Notes: a model not told the origin generated them from the sequence alone. A stretch of DNA of 64,000 bases from CALROG01 sp943369755 (GCA_943369755.1 CALROG020000013.1:1-64000); one strand, 5' to 3'. Positions 1 through 8,966 are shown, counted from the first letter of the stretch. Made by a program: numbers and translations.

Positions 1-1399
1 TGTCGCCAAAGCCCGTGCCGGTGGCGGTGTCGTTGCCCGCGCCCAGGTTGACGAACATGCCGCGCTGGTGGGTGCCCATCAGCGCCAGTGTGTTGGCCGA
101 TATACCGGTACTCGCGTTGAAGGTGTCTGCACCAGCCGTGCCGTTGGCCGAGGCCAGGTGCATCAGCGTGGAGACTTTGGTGCCCTGGGTGGTCTTGGTC
201 GAATCCGTCGGGTCCAGCGCAGTTTCGTTGACGTTGACCGCCAGATCAATGTTGCGCCCGAAGGTCACTTCGTTGTCGCCATAGTCGCGCTGGCCGTTGG
301 CGTTCTTGTCGTTCCAGATCTGGATGCTGACCTGCTCGATGTTCTTGATGTAGTTGACCTCGGAACCCGAGACGACCTTGAGGGTGTAACCGTTACCGAA
401 GGCGGTGTTCTCTTCTGCTGTGCCGCTCGTGCCGTCCAGGGCGCTCACCGTCACAGCGTTGGCGGCCGCTTGGTTCGCCACGAACAGGTTCAGTGCGTCC
501 ACGGCCTTTGCGCCCCATGGCGTGAAACCCGCGTTGGCCCCGCCGTCCACGTAGTTGGTGCCAGCACCCATCTCGAAGTTGTCGCCAAAGCCCGTGCCGG
601 TGGCGGTGTCGTTACCCGCGCCCAGGTTGACGAACATGCCGCGCTGGTGGGTGCCCATCAGCGCCAGCGTGTTGGCCGATACTTCGGTACTCGCGTTGAA
701 GGTGTCTGCGCCAGCCGTGCCGTTGGCCCATGCAAAGTGCATCTGGTCCGATACCTTGGTGCCCTGGGTGGTCTTGGTCGAATCCGTCGGGTCCAGCGCA
801 GTTTCGTTGACGTTGACCGCCAGATCAATGTTGCGTCCGAAGGTCACTTCACCACTGCCATAGTCGCGCTGGCCATTGGCGTTCTTGTCGTTCCAGATCT
901 GGACGCTGACCTGCTCGATGTTCTTGATGTAGTTGACCTCGGAACCCGAGACGACCTTGAGGGTGTAACCGTTGCCGAAGGCGGCGATTTCCTCCGCCGT
1001 ACCGCTGCCAGTCAATGCTGTCACCGTCACAGCGTTGGCGGCCGCTTGGTCCGCCACGAACAGGTTCAGTGCGTCAGCCGCTTTGGCCCCCCATGGCGTG
1101 AAACCCGCGTTGGCCCCGCCGTCCACGTAGTTGGTGCCAGCACCCATGTCGAAGTTGTCGCCAAAGCCCGTGCCGGTGGCGGTGTCGTTACCCGCGCCCA
1201 GGCTGACGACCATCCCGCGCTGGTGGGTGCCCATCAGCGCCAGTGTGTTGGCCGATACTTCGGTACTCGCGTTGAATGTGTCTGCACCAGCTGTGCCGTT
1301 GGTCCATGCGAGGTGCATCAGGGTAGACACTGCTGCGCCTTGTAACGTCTTGGTCGAGTCTGCAGGATCCAGTTGTACTTCGTTGACATTGACGGCCAT
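1..1399 (-). CDS. RTX-type tandem-repeat surface protein, N-terminal part (runs off left edge)
   Basis: The reading frame starts with ATG at 1399, preceded by AGGAG about 9 nt upstream, and stays open to the window edge (466 codons visible, C-terminus missing). The protein has no Sec signal peptide. It consists of near-identical units of about 192 residues beginning with VNVNE..LDP.DSTKT. Each unit contains glycine/aspartate-rich stretches such as LGAGNDTATGTGFGDNFD and MGAGTNYVDGG, which resemble the calcium-binding RTX nonapeptide (GGxGxDxxx). Such proteins are normally exported by type I secretion using a C-terminal signal, which would lie outside the window. The modification genes directly upstream on the same strand suggest it could be their substrate; that is inference. 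The total number of units is unknown. It could alternatively be a large adhesin. Confidence 0.8.
   Translation of the reverse strand, partial: MAVNVNEVQLDPADSTKTLQGAAVSTLMHLAWTNGTAGADTFNASTEVSANTLALMGTHQRGMVVSLGAGNDTATGTGFGDNFDMGAGTNYVDGGANAGFTPWGAKAADALNLFVADQAAANAVTVTALTGSGTAEEIAAFGNGYTLKVVSGSEVNYIKNIEQVSVQIWNDKNANGQRDYGSGEVTFGRNIDLAVNVNETALDPTDSTKTTQGTKVSDQMHFAWANGTAGADTFNASTEVSANTLALMGTHQRGMFVNLGAGNDTATGTGFGDNFEMGAGTNYVDGGANAGFTPWGAKAVDALNLFVANQAAANAVTVSALDGTSGTAEENTAFGNGYTLKVVSGSEVNYIKNIEQVSIQIWNDKNANGQRDYGDNEVTFGRNIDLAVNVNETALDPTDSTKTTQGTKVSTLMHLASANGTAGADTFNASTGISANTLALMGTHQRGMFVNLGAGNDTATGTGFGD
1..1399 (-). repeat. Tandem coding repeat, period 576–579 bp, about 2.4 units visible
   Basis: Equivalent landmarks recur at +strand positions 227, 806 and 1382 (gttgac.ttgac), and again at 2, 581 and 1157 (gtcgccaaagcccgtgccgg). 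The periods are therefore 579 and 576 bp. Most of each unit is identical at the nucleotide level. Differences cluster near the unit start and around +strand 990–1020 and 410–440. The low divergence suggests recent amplification or ongoing gene conversion. Confidence 0.93.
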
Positions 1400-1713
1400 G
1401 GCGTGTCTCCTAAGGGCTGTGCTGCAAAACAATATAAGCTGGGCAAAATTTGCCAATACTTACTAGATGTTACAGCCTAAAGTAGCTCGCCTCATCCCTA
1501 AAACAGGGGATGTGCAGATGGGCTGCTGCCGGCTTGATGGATACCTTGTTGAGGTTGAAGATGAAACCGGAAGTGGTTTATGGGAACGAGAATGCAATTC
1601 AGCCGGGAGTAACCGGTCCCCGATCTAGTACCGATCAGAAGTAGGGCTTTCCGGCTTCAGAATAGCTACGACAGGGGGTAGGGCGCGTGTGCGCCCAGTG
1701 CGTCGGGCAGCGC
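1400..1713. other. Intergenic region without a gene
   Basis: This 314 bp region lies between the RTX repeat gene and the methyltransferase gene, both leftward. I see no credible ORF. It holds a possible leftward promoter and a GGCAAA-n-TTTGCC palindrome near 1429–1456. A GGGCGC-gtgt-GCGCCC hairpin (1681–1696) follows the methyltransferase stop but has no T-run, so I do not call it a terminator. Confidence 0.7.
1429..1456 (-). promoter_or_regulatory. Candidate promoter and palindrome upstream of RTX repeat gene
   Basis: On the minus strand, TTGGCA (1456–1451) and TATTGT (1434–1429) are separated by 16 bp. They overlap the palindrome GGCAAA-T-TTTGCC at 1442–1454. The region is AT-rich and sits 30–57 bp upstream of the start codon. 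The match is modest and untested. Confidence 0.3.
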
Positions 1714-2562
1714 CTATTTCGTGGCGAAGAACATCAATGACTCATGCCCCAGGTAGCCGAACTCCAGAGACTGATAGGGGATGGCGTAGGCGTCGGTGAA
1801 CCCGACCGCTTTCAACTGGGAGAACACCTGCCAGCCAAAGTAAGTGAAACACAGTACCCCTCCCCGGTCCAATGGGTCACCGTGGTATTCAGGCGGAAAC
1901 AAATGGGTGATTGTTCCGTCCGCTTCCAGCACGGCTCGGACGATATTCTTTTCCGAATTCGGAGCAAACGGCGCAGACCACATCAAGCGCCCACCCGGTT
2001 TCAGGCAGCGATAGCATTCCCTCAGCGCATCTGTAAAGTTCGGGATGTGCTCCAGAACGTCCAGGGAGACGATGGCGTCAAACGCTGCATCAGCAAAAGT
2101 CAGCGCGCAAAGGTTTTCGTTTCGCACGCCAGAAGAATTGGTGGCGCCATAGGGAACCGACTGGCCGAGAAACTCGCTGCCGACGACGTGCTCGAACTTC
2201 TGCGCGAAAAATCTGAACGTGGGTGTCACCTGCTCCGTCAGGTAGATGGCCGAGTCCGGGTACGCATTCATTTCGATGTCGAACAGATGGACTGAGGCTC
2301 GCATCCGGTTGTTGAGTCCAGTCACCGGGCAGATCACGCGTTCCCGCCAATTGACGCTGCGATCAGGTCCCGCGTGTAAGAAATCGACGGCAAAGTCCAC
2401 TTTTTCGCCGGCCGTGTAGGAAAAGCCGGGGACCGTGAACTCAGCCGTGCCTTGCAACGGGACGTAACGCGCAAGCTCGCGAAAATGCTGCTCGTTGGAG
2501 GGCGCGTTTCGCCTGAAGTGCGTGGCGAATTCCTGCGACGACCGGATTCTGTGAATCTTCAT
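1714..2562 (-). CDS. Class I SAM-dependent methyltransferase
   Basis: This 282-residue protein carries a Methyltransf_11-like core. The acidic strand-2 region is poorly conserved, but IVSLDVLEHIPNFTDAL and CLKPGGRLMWSAPF are the classic post-motif I and motif III segments. The N-terminal half (about 1–110) resembles no domain I can name. The gene starts 8 bp after the stop of the upstream methyltransferase, so the two are almost certainly co-transcribed. Together with the sulfotransferase and glycosyltransferase further upstream, it probably methylates a sugar or a precursor of a surface glycan. The acceptor cannot be deduced from the sequence. Confidence 0.85.
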   Translation of the reverse strand: MKIHRIRSSQEFATHFRRNAPSNEQHFRELARYVPLQGTAEFTVPGFSYTAGEKVDFAVDFLHAGPDRSVNWRERVICPVTGLNNRMRASVHLFDIEMNAYPDSAIYLTEQVTPTFRFFAQKFEHVVGSEFLGQSVPYGATNSSGVRNENLCALTFADAAFDAIVSLDVLEHIPNFTDALRECYRCLKPGGRLMWSAPFAPNSEKNIVRAVLEADGTITHLFPPEYHGDPLDRGGVLCFTYFGWQVFSQLKAVGFTDAYAIPYQSLEFGYLGHESLMFFATK

Positions 2563-2570
2563 GAATATCG

Positions 2571-3581
2571 CTAACGCAGTTTCTTGAGCCAGATGCTGCC
2601 GCCCGAGTTGCCAAACATGGCCGGGTAGTCGCGGTGCACCACATCGGCGTGGTTGCGCACGAAGTAGTCGTTGAAAAACTCAATCCTGAAGGCGTCGTTG
2701 TACATCAGGAACGCCTGCAGCCCGTAAATTTCGTTCCACGAGCGGTTGTCGCCCATCACCCAGCTTTCAGGGTATTCGAAGGGCCAGAAGACATCGTGCA
2801 GGTGTACGTACACCCCTGCCTTGAGCGCCGGAAGGATTTTGAAAAGCTCGTAACAGACATCGCTGCCCGTTTTCATGACATGGGTAGAGTCGATGAACAG
2901 GAAATCCCCCGCCTCCAGCGATGCGTAGAGGCTTACGTCCGTATTTTGAACCTTGGTCGGATGGATCGTGCATTGCCGGGCCCGTTCCTCGCCGATCAGT
3001 TCGAGCAGAAGTGCGGGGTAGGGCTCAACAAACGTGACGTCGACCTGCCCTTTGAGGTATCTGTCGATCGTATCGATGGCGCACGCCGACGAATAGCCCG
3101 AGCCCACCTCAATCAGTCGCTTCGGGCGGTGTTCCCGCAGCATCGCGTGCAGGATGCTGCCGTCGGCATAGCCGAAAGCCGGGTTGTCAAAGTGGTATCG
3201 GAAGCCAGGCGTTTTGTGGGCAGGAAACGGGATATCCCGAAAATGCCGCGTCAATGCCTGCCAGGTCGCCAACTGATGGTTGCGCTCAATCCGGATGGCG
3301 GCAGGCGTAGCGCCGGGCGAGCCTTTCGCTGGCTCAAACAGCGTCCGGACTTCATCGGGGCTGACGATCGGACTGTAAAAATGGCCTGGTGGCGCAAAAA
3401 GCGGTGCCGCGCTGCCGCAGAGCTGCTTGAACTCCGAACTCTGTACGAAGGTTTCAGCCAGCTGGTTCAGGCCCAGCCCGGATTCAAGCCTGGCTGTCCA
3501 TGCGTTGAGCTCACCGGCCGCAGGGGCACGGTGAAAGAAGCCCATGTAAAGGTCCTGAATGAGCTTTTTGTGGTCAACCAT
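2571..3581 (-). CDS. DUF4214–methyltransferase fusion protein
   Basis: Residues 1–55 (LYMGFFHRAPAAGELNAW...FVQSSEFKQL) match the DUF4214 pattern, a short helical module common in secreted RTX and S-layer-like proteins. The remainder is a Rossmann methyltransferase of the Methyltransf_24 type. IEVGSGYSSACAID forms the SAM loop, VTFVEPYP the acidic strand 2, and DFLFIDSTH with VHLHDVFWP the C-terminal motifs. The length is 336 residues. The gene is second from the 3' end of the leftward modification operon. A DUF4214 module on a modification enzyme could be a docking element shared with the substrate protein. That role is my inference. Confidence 0.83.
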   Translation of the reverse strand: MVDHKKLIQDLYMGFFHRAPAAGELNAWTARLESGLGLNQLAETFVQSSEFKQLCGSAAPLFAPPGHFYSPIVSPDEVRTLFEPAKGSPGATPAAIRIERNHQLATWQALTRHFRDIPFPAHKTPGFRYHFDNPAFGYADGSILHAMLREHRPKRLIEVGSGYSSACAIDTIDRYLKGQVDVTFVEPYPALLLELIGEERARQCTIHPTKVQNTDVSLYASLEAGDFLFIDSTHVMKTGSDVCYELFKILPALKAGVYVHLHDVFWPFEYPESWVMGDNRSWNEIYGLQAFLMYNDAFRIEFFNDYFVRNHADVVHRDYPAMFGNSGGSIWLKKLR

Positions 3582-3663
3582 TGCGGTGACTCCTAGAACA
3601 CGGTTGCAAAAACGTCAAACTTGCTGAAGCAGGGATAAGCGTAGCACTTGCCGCACAGGCACA

Positions 3664-4824
3664 TCAGCCGGTACGCCGGATATAGACGGCGCCCAGAATG
3701 ACGCCGATTTCGCGGTCATCTTCCGTATCGGCGAGAGCGGGCACGGAATTCTGGTTCACGTCCAGCTCGCACCGCAGCCAGTCTGGCCCGCGCGTGGTGA
3801 ACTGGAATTCGTAGATCACCATGCCTGGAGGGGCGGTCCGAGTGACAGTGACCTCGCCACCATTGATCTCCAAAGCAGCCGATGCTTCTGGCACCAGTTG
3901 ATTGGGGTCATTCAGGTACATGAACGCGGAATAGCGACCCGCATTGGCCAGTGGAATGTCAACCACCGGCCGGGCATCTTCCGACCACCTGAAGACGGTC
4001 TTCAACTCGCTGAGTTCCGCGTCATTCCAGCCCGAGCCTATGGGGCCGCCGAGGTCGAGCTCGAATGACTCCTGCTCGCGCAAGGAAACCCCGGACTTGA
4101 GGCAGTAGCTGGCGCGATAGGCTTCGTAGTCAGAGTCCGAGAATCCGTGAACAAAGAATGACGATGCCTGCTGGTAGAAGTCGGCATCGAATGCAGAAAG
4201 AAAAGTCATGGCACGCCGCATGTCAGGTTCGTACAGGTAGGCCCTGCGCTTGTAAAGAGTCGACGGCGGGAACAACCCTTCCCTGCAAATCAGGCGCTTG
4301 ATCTGGAGGTCGAGGCTTCGGAAGTCGAGTACGTAGTCAAACTTCTGCAATGCGTCTATGGCCGGGCCAACAAGAGCGGTCTTGATGTAGGACTGATAGC
4401 CAGGTGCAATGCCGTATCGCCTGTCGATCAGGTAGCGATGGAAGTCAAAAGCAGGGGAAAAATAAACGCCGTAGACGTTGTGAATTCCATCCTTCTGCGT
4501 TTGTGCGATCCTGAGTTCATCGGTGAAGTAACCCGTTTCGTCAGCAAACGCAATGATTGAGGCCAGAACTTGCAGAGGTTCACGGAGGATCGTTATGCGC
4601 CGATCGAAGTCCAGATTGGCGACGCCGCTAAAAGGAATATGACCGGACACATAACGGTTGTTTTCCTGTAACGCCGCAAGATATTCACTATTGCTGGATG
4701 AATGTTGCACCATGCGGCACGAAGCGGTTGCCGCATAGTGGCCTGAAATGACGGCATCAAGCGTGGTTCCGCCAGTTTTTGGAACGTGGGTCAGCAGGAT
4801 GGATTGTCGGCGTCGGGGCGTCAT
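3664..4824 (-). CDS. Sulfotransferase family protein with extra C-terminal domain
   Basis: With the start at 4824 the protein has 386 residues. LTHVPKTGGTTLDAVI (11–26) is the 5'-phosphosulfate-binding loop of PAPS-dependent sulfotransferases. RRITILREPLQVLASI (75–90), with Arg81 and Ser89, fits the 3'-phosphate-binding motif. Residues of about 260–386 form an additional module beginning GSGWNDAE...FRWSEDA, a pattern seen in glycan-associated proteins. The frame stays open upstream to 4938, but that would overlap the preceding gene by 85 bp and add an unlikely Arg-rich extension. ATG 4824 lies 29 bp after the upstream stop and is preferred, although its Shine-Dalgarno sequence is weak. The PAPS donor can be made by cysD–cysNC in the same direction upstream. 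The acceptor is probably a glycan. Confidence 0.86.
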   Translation of the reverse strand: MTPRRRQSILLTHVPKTGGTTLDAVISGHYAATASCRMVQHSSSNSEYLAALQENNRYVSGHIPFSGVANLDFDRRITILREPLQVLASIIAFADETGYFTDELRIAQTQKDGIHNVYGVYFSPAFDFHRYLIDRRYGIAPGYQSYIKTALVGPAIDALQKFDYVLDFRSLDLQIKRLICREGLFPPSTLYKRRAYLYEPDMRRAMTFLSAFDADFYQQASSFFVHGFSDSDYEAYRASYCLKSGVSLREQESFELDLGGPIGSGWNDAELSELKTVFRWSEDARPVVDIPLANAGRYSAFMYLNDPNQLVPEASAALEINGGEVTVTRTAPPGMVIYEFQFTTRGPDWLRCELDVNQNSVPALADTEDDREIGVILGAVYIRRTG

Positions 4825-4853
4825 CTGGATGTGATGGAGGGTGGGGGCCCGAT

Positions 4854-5909
4854 TCAGCCGCCTGAATGGGGCACGGCGACGCCCATGGAGAGAGCGGCGG
4901 TTGAGGCGTTGGCAGGCGCATTGACCGGCCTGATGCAAAAGTCTGGCGACCAGCCGCGGTAAAGGGCAGGCGTCAAGCCGGGGTGTTTTTTCCCCATCTC
5001 CGCAAAAATCATGGTCGGCTTGATGCGTCCGCTGTCGATGAGTTCTTCATTGGCAAACTCCAAAAAATCAAGCAACGCCAGATCTTCCGGGTTGTCCAGC
5101 TGAAAGTTATGGCCAAACCCGCGATCAATGAATATGTCAACAAGTCCGCCATAGGGCAGAAGTGCCGAGAACGAGAAACGGCTGACCAGTAGCGGCAGAA
5201 TGTCTTGAGCCCGGATTCCTTCGAAACCCTCCACCGAGCAATCCCAGTCGGAGAAGCTCTCCTCAAAGCGTGCCAGTGCATGGTTGTGCTTCAAACGGGC
5301 AGGAAGCATGGGCCAGAGGTTGTCAATCCAGGCCTTTACTTCCGGCCAGCGAAGGTGCCCGTTTCGTCCAACCACATCATTGGTAACAAATACGCCACGA
5401 TCCTTCAGTCCATTGGCAACAGCATCAAAGATGGACTCCAGCGTCACCATGTGGTGCAAGGAATGGCTCGCCATCACGCCGTCAAGTGAATTGGCCGGGG
5501 GGGCCCAGGTATTGAGGTCACGCTGCTCGACCGCCACATGATCCTGAAGTGCATTGGCAACGATGCGCTCGTTTGCGCGGGCGACAAGGACCGGTGCAAC
5601 TTCATGGCATACGAGCCGGAAATCATCTAGGCCCTTCTGGCGCAAGAAGTGGGCAACCGCAACCTCGATGGTCGCGTCGCCAGCCCCGAGGCTGGCGAAC
5701 TGGGCGGTGTAGCTGCTCTTTGACGCGCTGCGCAAGAACGCATTGCCGTAGAACTCGACCGCTGAGTCTGCACCCGTAACGGTGTGCAAGCGTGGCCTGA
5801 GATGCTTGTTCGACCAGTAGTGGAATACCGCAGGCAGATCATGGACAGTAGCCGCGTTCACGTACTGCTGCTTCTGCTCATGGAGTTTTCGCTCGTAATC
5901 GTTGTTCAT
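4854..5909 (-). CDS. Class I SAM-dependent methyltransferase
   Basis: This 351-residue protein has the SAM-binding loop FASLGAGDATIEVAV (71–85), the acidic residue in LVCHEVAP, a DLNTWAPPANSLDGVMASHSL segment (motif II), and GVFVTNDVVGRNGH. The stretch FHYWSNKHLRPRL (29–41) is typical of methyltransferases found in glycan biosynthesis clusters. The gene begins 29 bp downstream of the large glycosyltransferase stop and ends 29 bp before the sulfotransferase start, so it belongs to the same transcript. Its acceptor is unknown; a sugar hydroxyl is the best guess from context. Confidence 0.85.
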   Translation of the reverse strand: MNNDYERKLHEQKQQYVNAATVHDLPAVFHYWSNKHLRPRLHTVTGADSAVEFYGNAFLRSASKSSYTAQFASLGAGDATIEVAVAHFLRQKGLDDFRLVCHEVAPVLVARANERIVANALQDHVAVEQRDLNTWAPPANSLDGVMASHSLHHMVTLESIFDAVANGLKDRGVFVTNDVVGRNGHLRWPEVKAWIDNLWPMLPARLKHNHALARFEESFSDWDCSVEGFEGIRAQDILPLLVSRFSFSALLPYGGLVDIFIDRGFGHNFQLDNPEDLALLDFLEFANEELIDSGRIKPTMIFAEMGKKHPGLTPALYRGWSPDFCIRPVNAPANASTAALSMGVAVPHSGG

Positions 5910-5938
5910 GTTGGATCTATCGCTTCTGAACTCGGGTA

Positions 5939-8860
5939 CTACTTTGCGGCCAGAGTCACGTTGTTTGTGTCTGTAAACAGATCACACTGTCGCAGGGCAT
6001 CTTGCATTTCAAGTATGCCCCTGTCGAGCCCATAGTGCGCTTGCGCAAATGAGAGTGCCCGACTGGACATCTTTGCCCATGCCTTTTCGTTGTTGTAGAC
6101 GCTGCTCATTGCAGAAATCCAGTCCGCGGGCTTGGTGACAACGAGTGCATCCATGCCGTTGCTAAGCGGAATCCCTTCAGCTGCAATTGGGGACAAAACG
6201 CACGGTACGCCGTACGCCAGGGCTCCGATCACCTTGCCTTTGATGCCTGCGCCGGTTTGTAGTGGCGCTATGAATACACGGCACTGGTTGTAGACCTCGG
6301 AGACTTCAGCAACCCACCCCTCGATCACAAGATTGTTCTGCTTTTTTGCCAACTCAACCAGCTTGTCCGGTATGTTGCTGCCGTAGATTCGTACCTTGAT
6401 GCCGGGTAGGGACTTGCTGAGTTGCGGGAGTACCTGCTGCGAAAACCATTCAACGGCCTCTGTGTTCGGAAAGTGATTGAAGCCCCCAAGAAAGGCAATG
6501 TCCTTACGGCTTGCGTAAGAGGGCACGTCATTGGCAATGTCCGCGACCCAAGGGCACTTTGCGACCCTGGTTGAATTCAGGTTGTGTGACTCGATGACGG
6601 CCTTTTCCACATCTGTGTAGGAAAGCACCAGGTCAACTTGGCGCATAACAGCCAGCTCTTGGTCCCTTGTTTGTAGCGCTTTTCCCATCGCTTCATCGCT
6701 TTTGTGAAGCATGGCGGTACGCAGTTCACGAAGGAAATGCAGATCCGCGTTATTGAGTACGATTTTGGCTTGCGGTGCATGGCGCCTGATTTTTTCGACA
6801 ATGCTTTGCGCGACGTAGTATCGGGTCACGTACACCATGTCGAACTCGGTCCCGCGAGACTCCAGTACGGCTTCAATGGACGTCGCATACGGTGCGTGCA
6901 GGCACTCAACGCCCATGCGCTGGAGGTTTTCTGTGTAGTGGCCCATCCAGGCCAGGTTTTGCGGCACGAATGTGCATTTGAAGCCCAGGCCCTGCAGCAT
7001 GCGAATTTCCTGAATCGCCGCGTAGCTGCCTGCATCCTTGTCTGGCATGGGTATCTGCGCGTCTATCACCAAGGCTCTGAACTGTACGTTCCTGTCCTTG
7101 TTCAAATCAGGATTTTCACCTTCTTTTCCGTTGTTGCGACACGCGCTGATCCACCGACTCTTGAACTTCGGCCGGTTTATCTCCTGGAACTTCTTGATGC
7201 CCGATGCGACGTCCTTGCCATTGCTGACGCCTTCAAAGTGCACAACTACTGCAGTGGGCGCGTAAACAGTCTTGTATCCACGTTCACGGACCTTGAAGGC
7301 CAGATCAGTGTCTTCAAAGTAGGCTGGTATATAGGTTTCACTGAATCCTTCCAGCTCGTTCCAGAGCTTGCGGGGCAGCATCATGCATGCGCCGGAAAGG
7401 TAATCCGTCTGGCGTGCATAGCTGTAGCGCGGATCGTGTGGATTGCCGTTGCGACCGTAATTCATGGGGTTGCCAGAATTCCAGACGATGCCGCCCGCCT
7501 CTTGAAGCGTCCCATCTGGGTACAACAGCTTGGCGCCGACCATGCCTACATCGGAAAAATGCTCGAAAGGCCACAACAACTCCTCGAGCCAGCGAGCCGT
7601 GACTTCGGTGTCGTTGTTGAGCATGACAATGTATTCGCCGGCTGCCATCGCTGCGCCGAGATTGCAGGCCCGTACAAAGCCAAGAGGGTCGGCGTTTCTT
7701 ATGTGCCGGACGCCGACTATCAGCTTCAGTAGTTCAGATTCACGGGCATTGGACCCGTCATCAACCAGAATCACTTCGAATGGAATTTCAGTCGCGCCCA
7801 GCAGCAAGGAAGCCAGGCAATGGTAGGTGACATGAAACTTGTTGTGAACAGGTATGACGATGGAGACTTTGGGTTCGGTGACAGTCGGGAAGCGAAGTGG
7901 TGCGTAAGACTTCGAGGCTTCATTCGCGCCATGGATTACTGCCTTGTGTGCCTGCATCAGCTGTGCAAGCGTTTGCCTTGCGCCTTCTTTGCTCTTTCCG
8001 CCCGCAGAGGGTTCTTCCGCTTTCGCCAGCTTTTCGACCGAGGCGATGAGCGACTCGTATCTGAAGCCCGCGCTTGTTGACAAGCTGCCTTTGAAGCCGG
8101 TGCGGGCATATTGGAGAAGCGCAGATTCCGGCGTCCACGCAAACGGCATTTGCACAACCGTTGATTTCACGGCCCGGGCAACACCGTCAATGCGAACGCT
8201 GAACGCGTGTGCACGGCCATCGTAAATGCTGGCGGGAAGTCCGATTCTGAAACGGACCACGCACGGGTCAGACGGCTCAGGCTGTGCTGTTCCCTTTGCC
8301 ACGATTTCTCCGCTGGCAACATCCATCACGTTCAGCGACAGGGGCCGATGCGCAGGAGCGCTCAGACGCGCCCAACCGGTCAGGGCACCTAGTTCCACGG
8401 CGACATCGCCTGTTTCTGCGCTCAATCTGGGCGTTGCTTCCTGGTTCGATTTGCTGGTGACTGGAAACAGGTAATCCGAGTCAGAGACGCGAAGCTGCAG
8501 TTCGGTCAATGCCATGCCCAGGGCGCTCTCGGGTATGGGCAGCTTGAATCCATAGAATCCGTCGCCTCGGCCTGCCTCCAGAACGTCCTCGCGGAACTCC
8601 TCGGCTGCAGTTCTCGAAACTGGCGTCCCGCTTACCAGCAACTCCACATTGAGGCGTCGCAACAGATTTGAGCGATCACATACCCAGCCTGAAATCCACG
8701 AGGGGCCCCAAACGTCAACGTGTCCCTCGTATGCGCTGACCAGCGAAGGCGCGGTCGCTTGCTGCACTTCCTGGCGTTGCGCTTCTCCGACCGAAGAATC
8801 GTCAGTGCTTGCTTTGGTGGTGCCTTTTTGTTTTGCGCTTCGATTCATAGATTTCGCCAT
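5939..8860 (-). CDS. Bifunctional glycosyltransferase (GT2 plus GT4-like) with N-terminal accessory modules
   Basis: This 973-residue protein has three parts. Residues 45–235 hold two beta-rich modules with ISGWVCDRS...GDGFYGFKLPIP and LTGWARLS...RIGLPASIYDG signatures. Residues 330–560 are a GT2 domain: VSIVIPVHNKF, EVILVDDGS, YIVMLNNDTEV (nucleotide-sugar/metal site) and AYFEDTDLAFKVRERGY. Residues of about 620–960 are a GT-B fold ending in FIAPLQTGAGIKGKVIGALAYG. It should add two sugars at the cytosolic face during glycan assembly. The start ATG at 8860 has AAGGA about 10 nt upstream. The gene sits 106 bp downstream of cysD and leads the methyltransferase–sulfotransferase run. Its base composition looks more AT-rich than that of cysD–cysNC. 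Confidence 0.9.
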   Translation of the reverse strand: MAKSMNRSAKQKGTTKASTDDSSVGEAQRQEVQQATAPSLVSAYEGHVDVWGPSWISGWVCDRSNLLRRLNVELLVSGTPVSRTAAEEFREDVLEAGRGDGFYGFKLPIPESALGMALTELQLRVSDSDYLFPVTSKSNQEATPRLSAETGDVAVELGALTGWARLSAPAHRPLSLNVMDVASGEIVAKGTAQPEPSDPCVVRFRIGLPASIYDGRAHAFSVRIDGVARAVKSTVVQMPFAWTPESALLQYARTGFKGSLSTSAGFRYESLIASVEKLAKAEEPSAGGKSKEGARQTLAQLMQAHKAVIHGANEASKSYAPLRFPTVTEPKVSIVIPVHNKFHVTYHCLASLLLGATEIPFEVILVDDGSNARESELLKLIVGVRHIRNADPLGFVRACNLGAAMAAGEYIVMLNNDTEVTARWLEELLWPFEHFSDVGMVGAKLLYPDGTLQEAGGIVWNSGNPMNYGRNGNPHDPRYSYARQTDYLSGACMMLPRKLWNELEGFSETYIPAYFEDTDLAFKVRERGYKTVYAPTAVVVHFEGVSNGKDVASGIKKFQEINRPKFKSRWISACRNNGKEGENPDLNKDRNVQFRALVIDAQIPMPDKDAGSYAAIQEIRMLQGLGFKCTFVPQNLAWMGHYTENLQRMGVECLHAPYATSIEAVLESRGTEFDMVYVTRYYVAQSIVEKIRRHAPQAKIVLNNADLHFLRELRTAMLHKSDEAMGKALQTRDQELAVMRQVDLVLSYTDVEKAVIESHNLNSTRVAKCPWVADIANDVPSYASRKDIAFLGGFNHFPNTEAVEWFSQQVLPQLSKSLPGIKVRIYGSNIPDKLVELAKKQNNLVIEGWVAEVSEVYNQCRVFIAPLQTGAGIKGKVIGALAYGVPCVLSPIAAEGIPLSNGMDALVVTKPADWISAMSSVYNNEKAWAKMSSRALSFAQAHYGLDRGILEMQDALRQCDLFTDTNNVTLAAK

Positions 8861-8966
8861 GCGATTGCATCCTTGACTTGGGTTTTGTATTTTTCAGACT
8901 AAAAATTCTGTTGGTGTGCGCAAACAGCGCCTGATGCATTTTGTCAGCGGTGGGTGGCTCGAGCCG

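Noticed and set aside
68..1345. 425-codon open frame on the + strand across the RTX repeats
   Set aside because: It is in exact antisense codon register with the RTX gene, and its repeats mirror the RTX units. It has no Shine-Dalgarno or family resemblance.
1..1399. CRISPR array or satellite DNA
   Set aside because: The repeats are 576–579 bp, protein-coding and without spacers.
1681..1696. GGGCGC/GCGCCC hairpin as a terminator
   Set aside because: It has a 6-bp stem with no T-run on either strand; it is too weak to call.
4825..4938. N-terminal extension of the sulfotransferase
   Set aside because: It overlaps the upstream methyltransferase gene and is composed of Arg/His-rich out-of-frame sequence. 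The conserved protein begins just before the PAPS loop.
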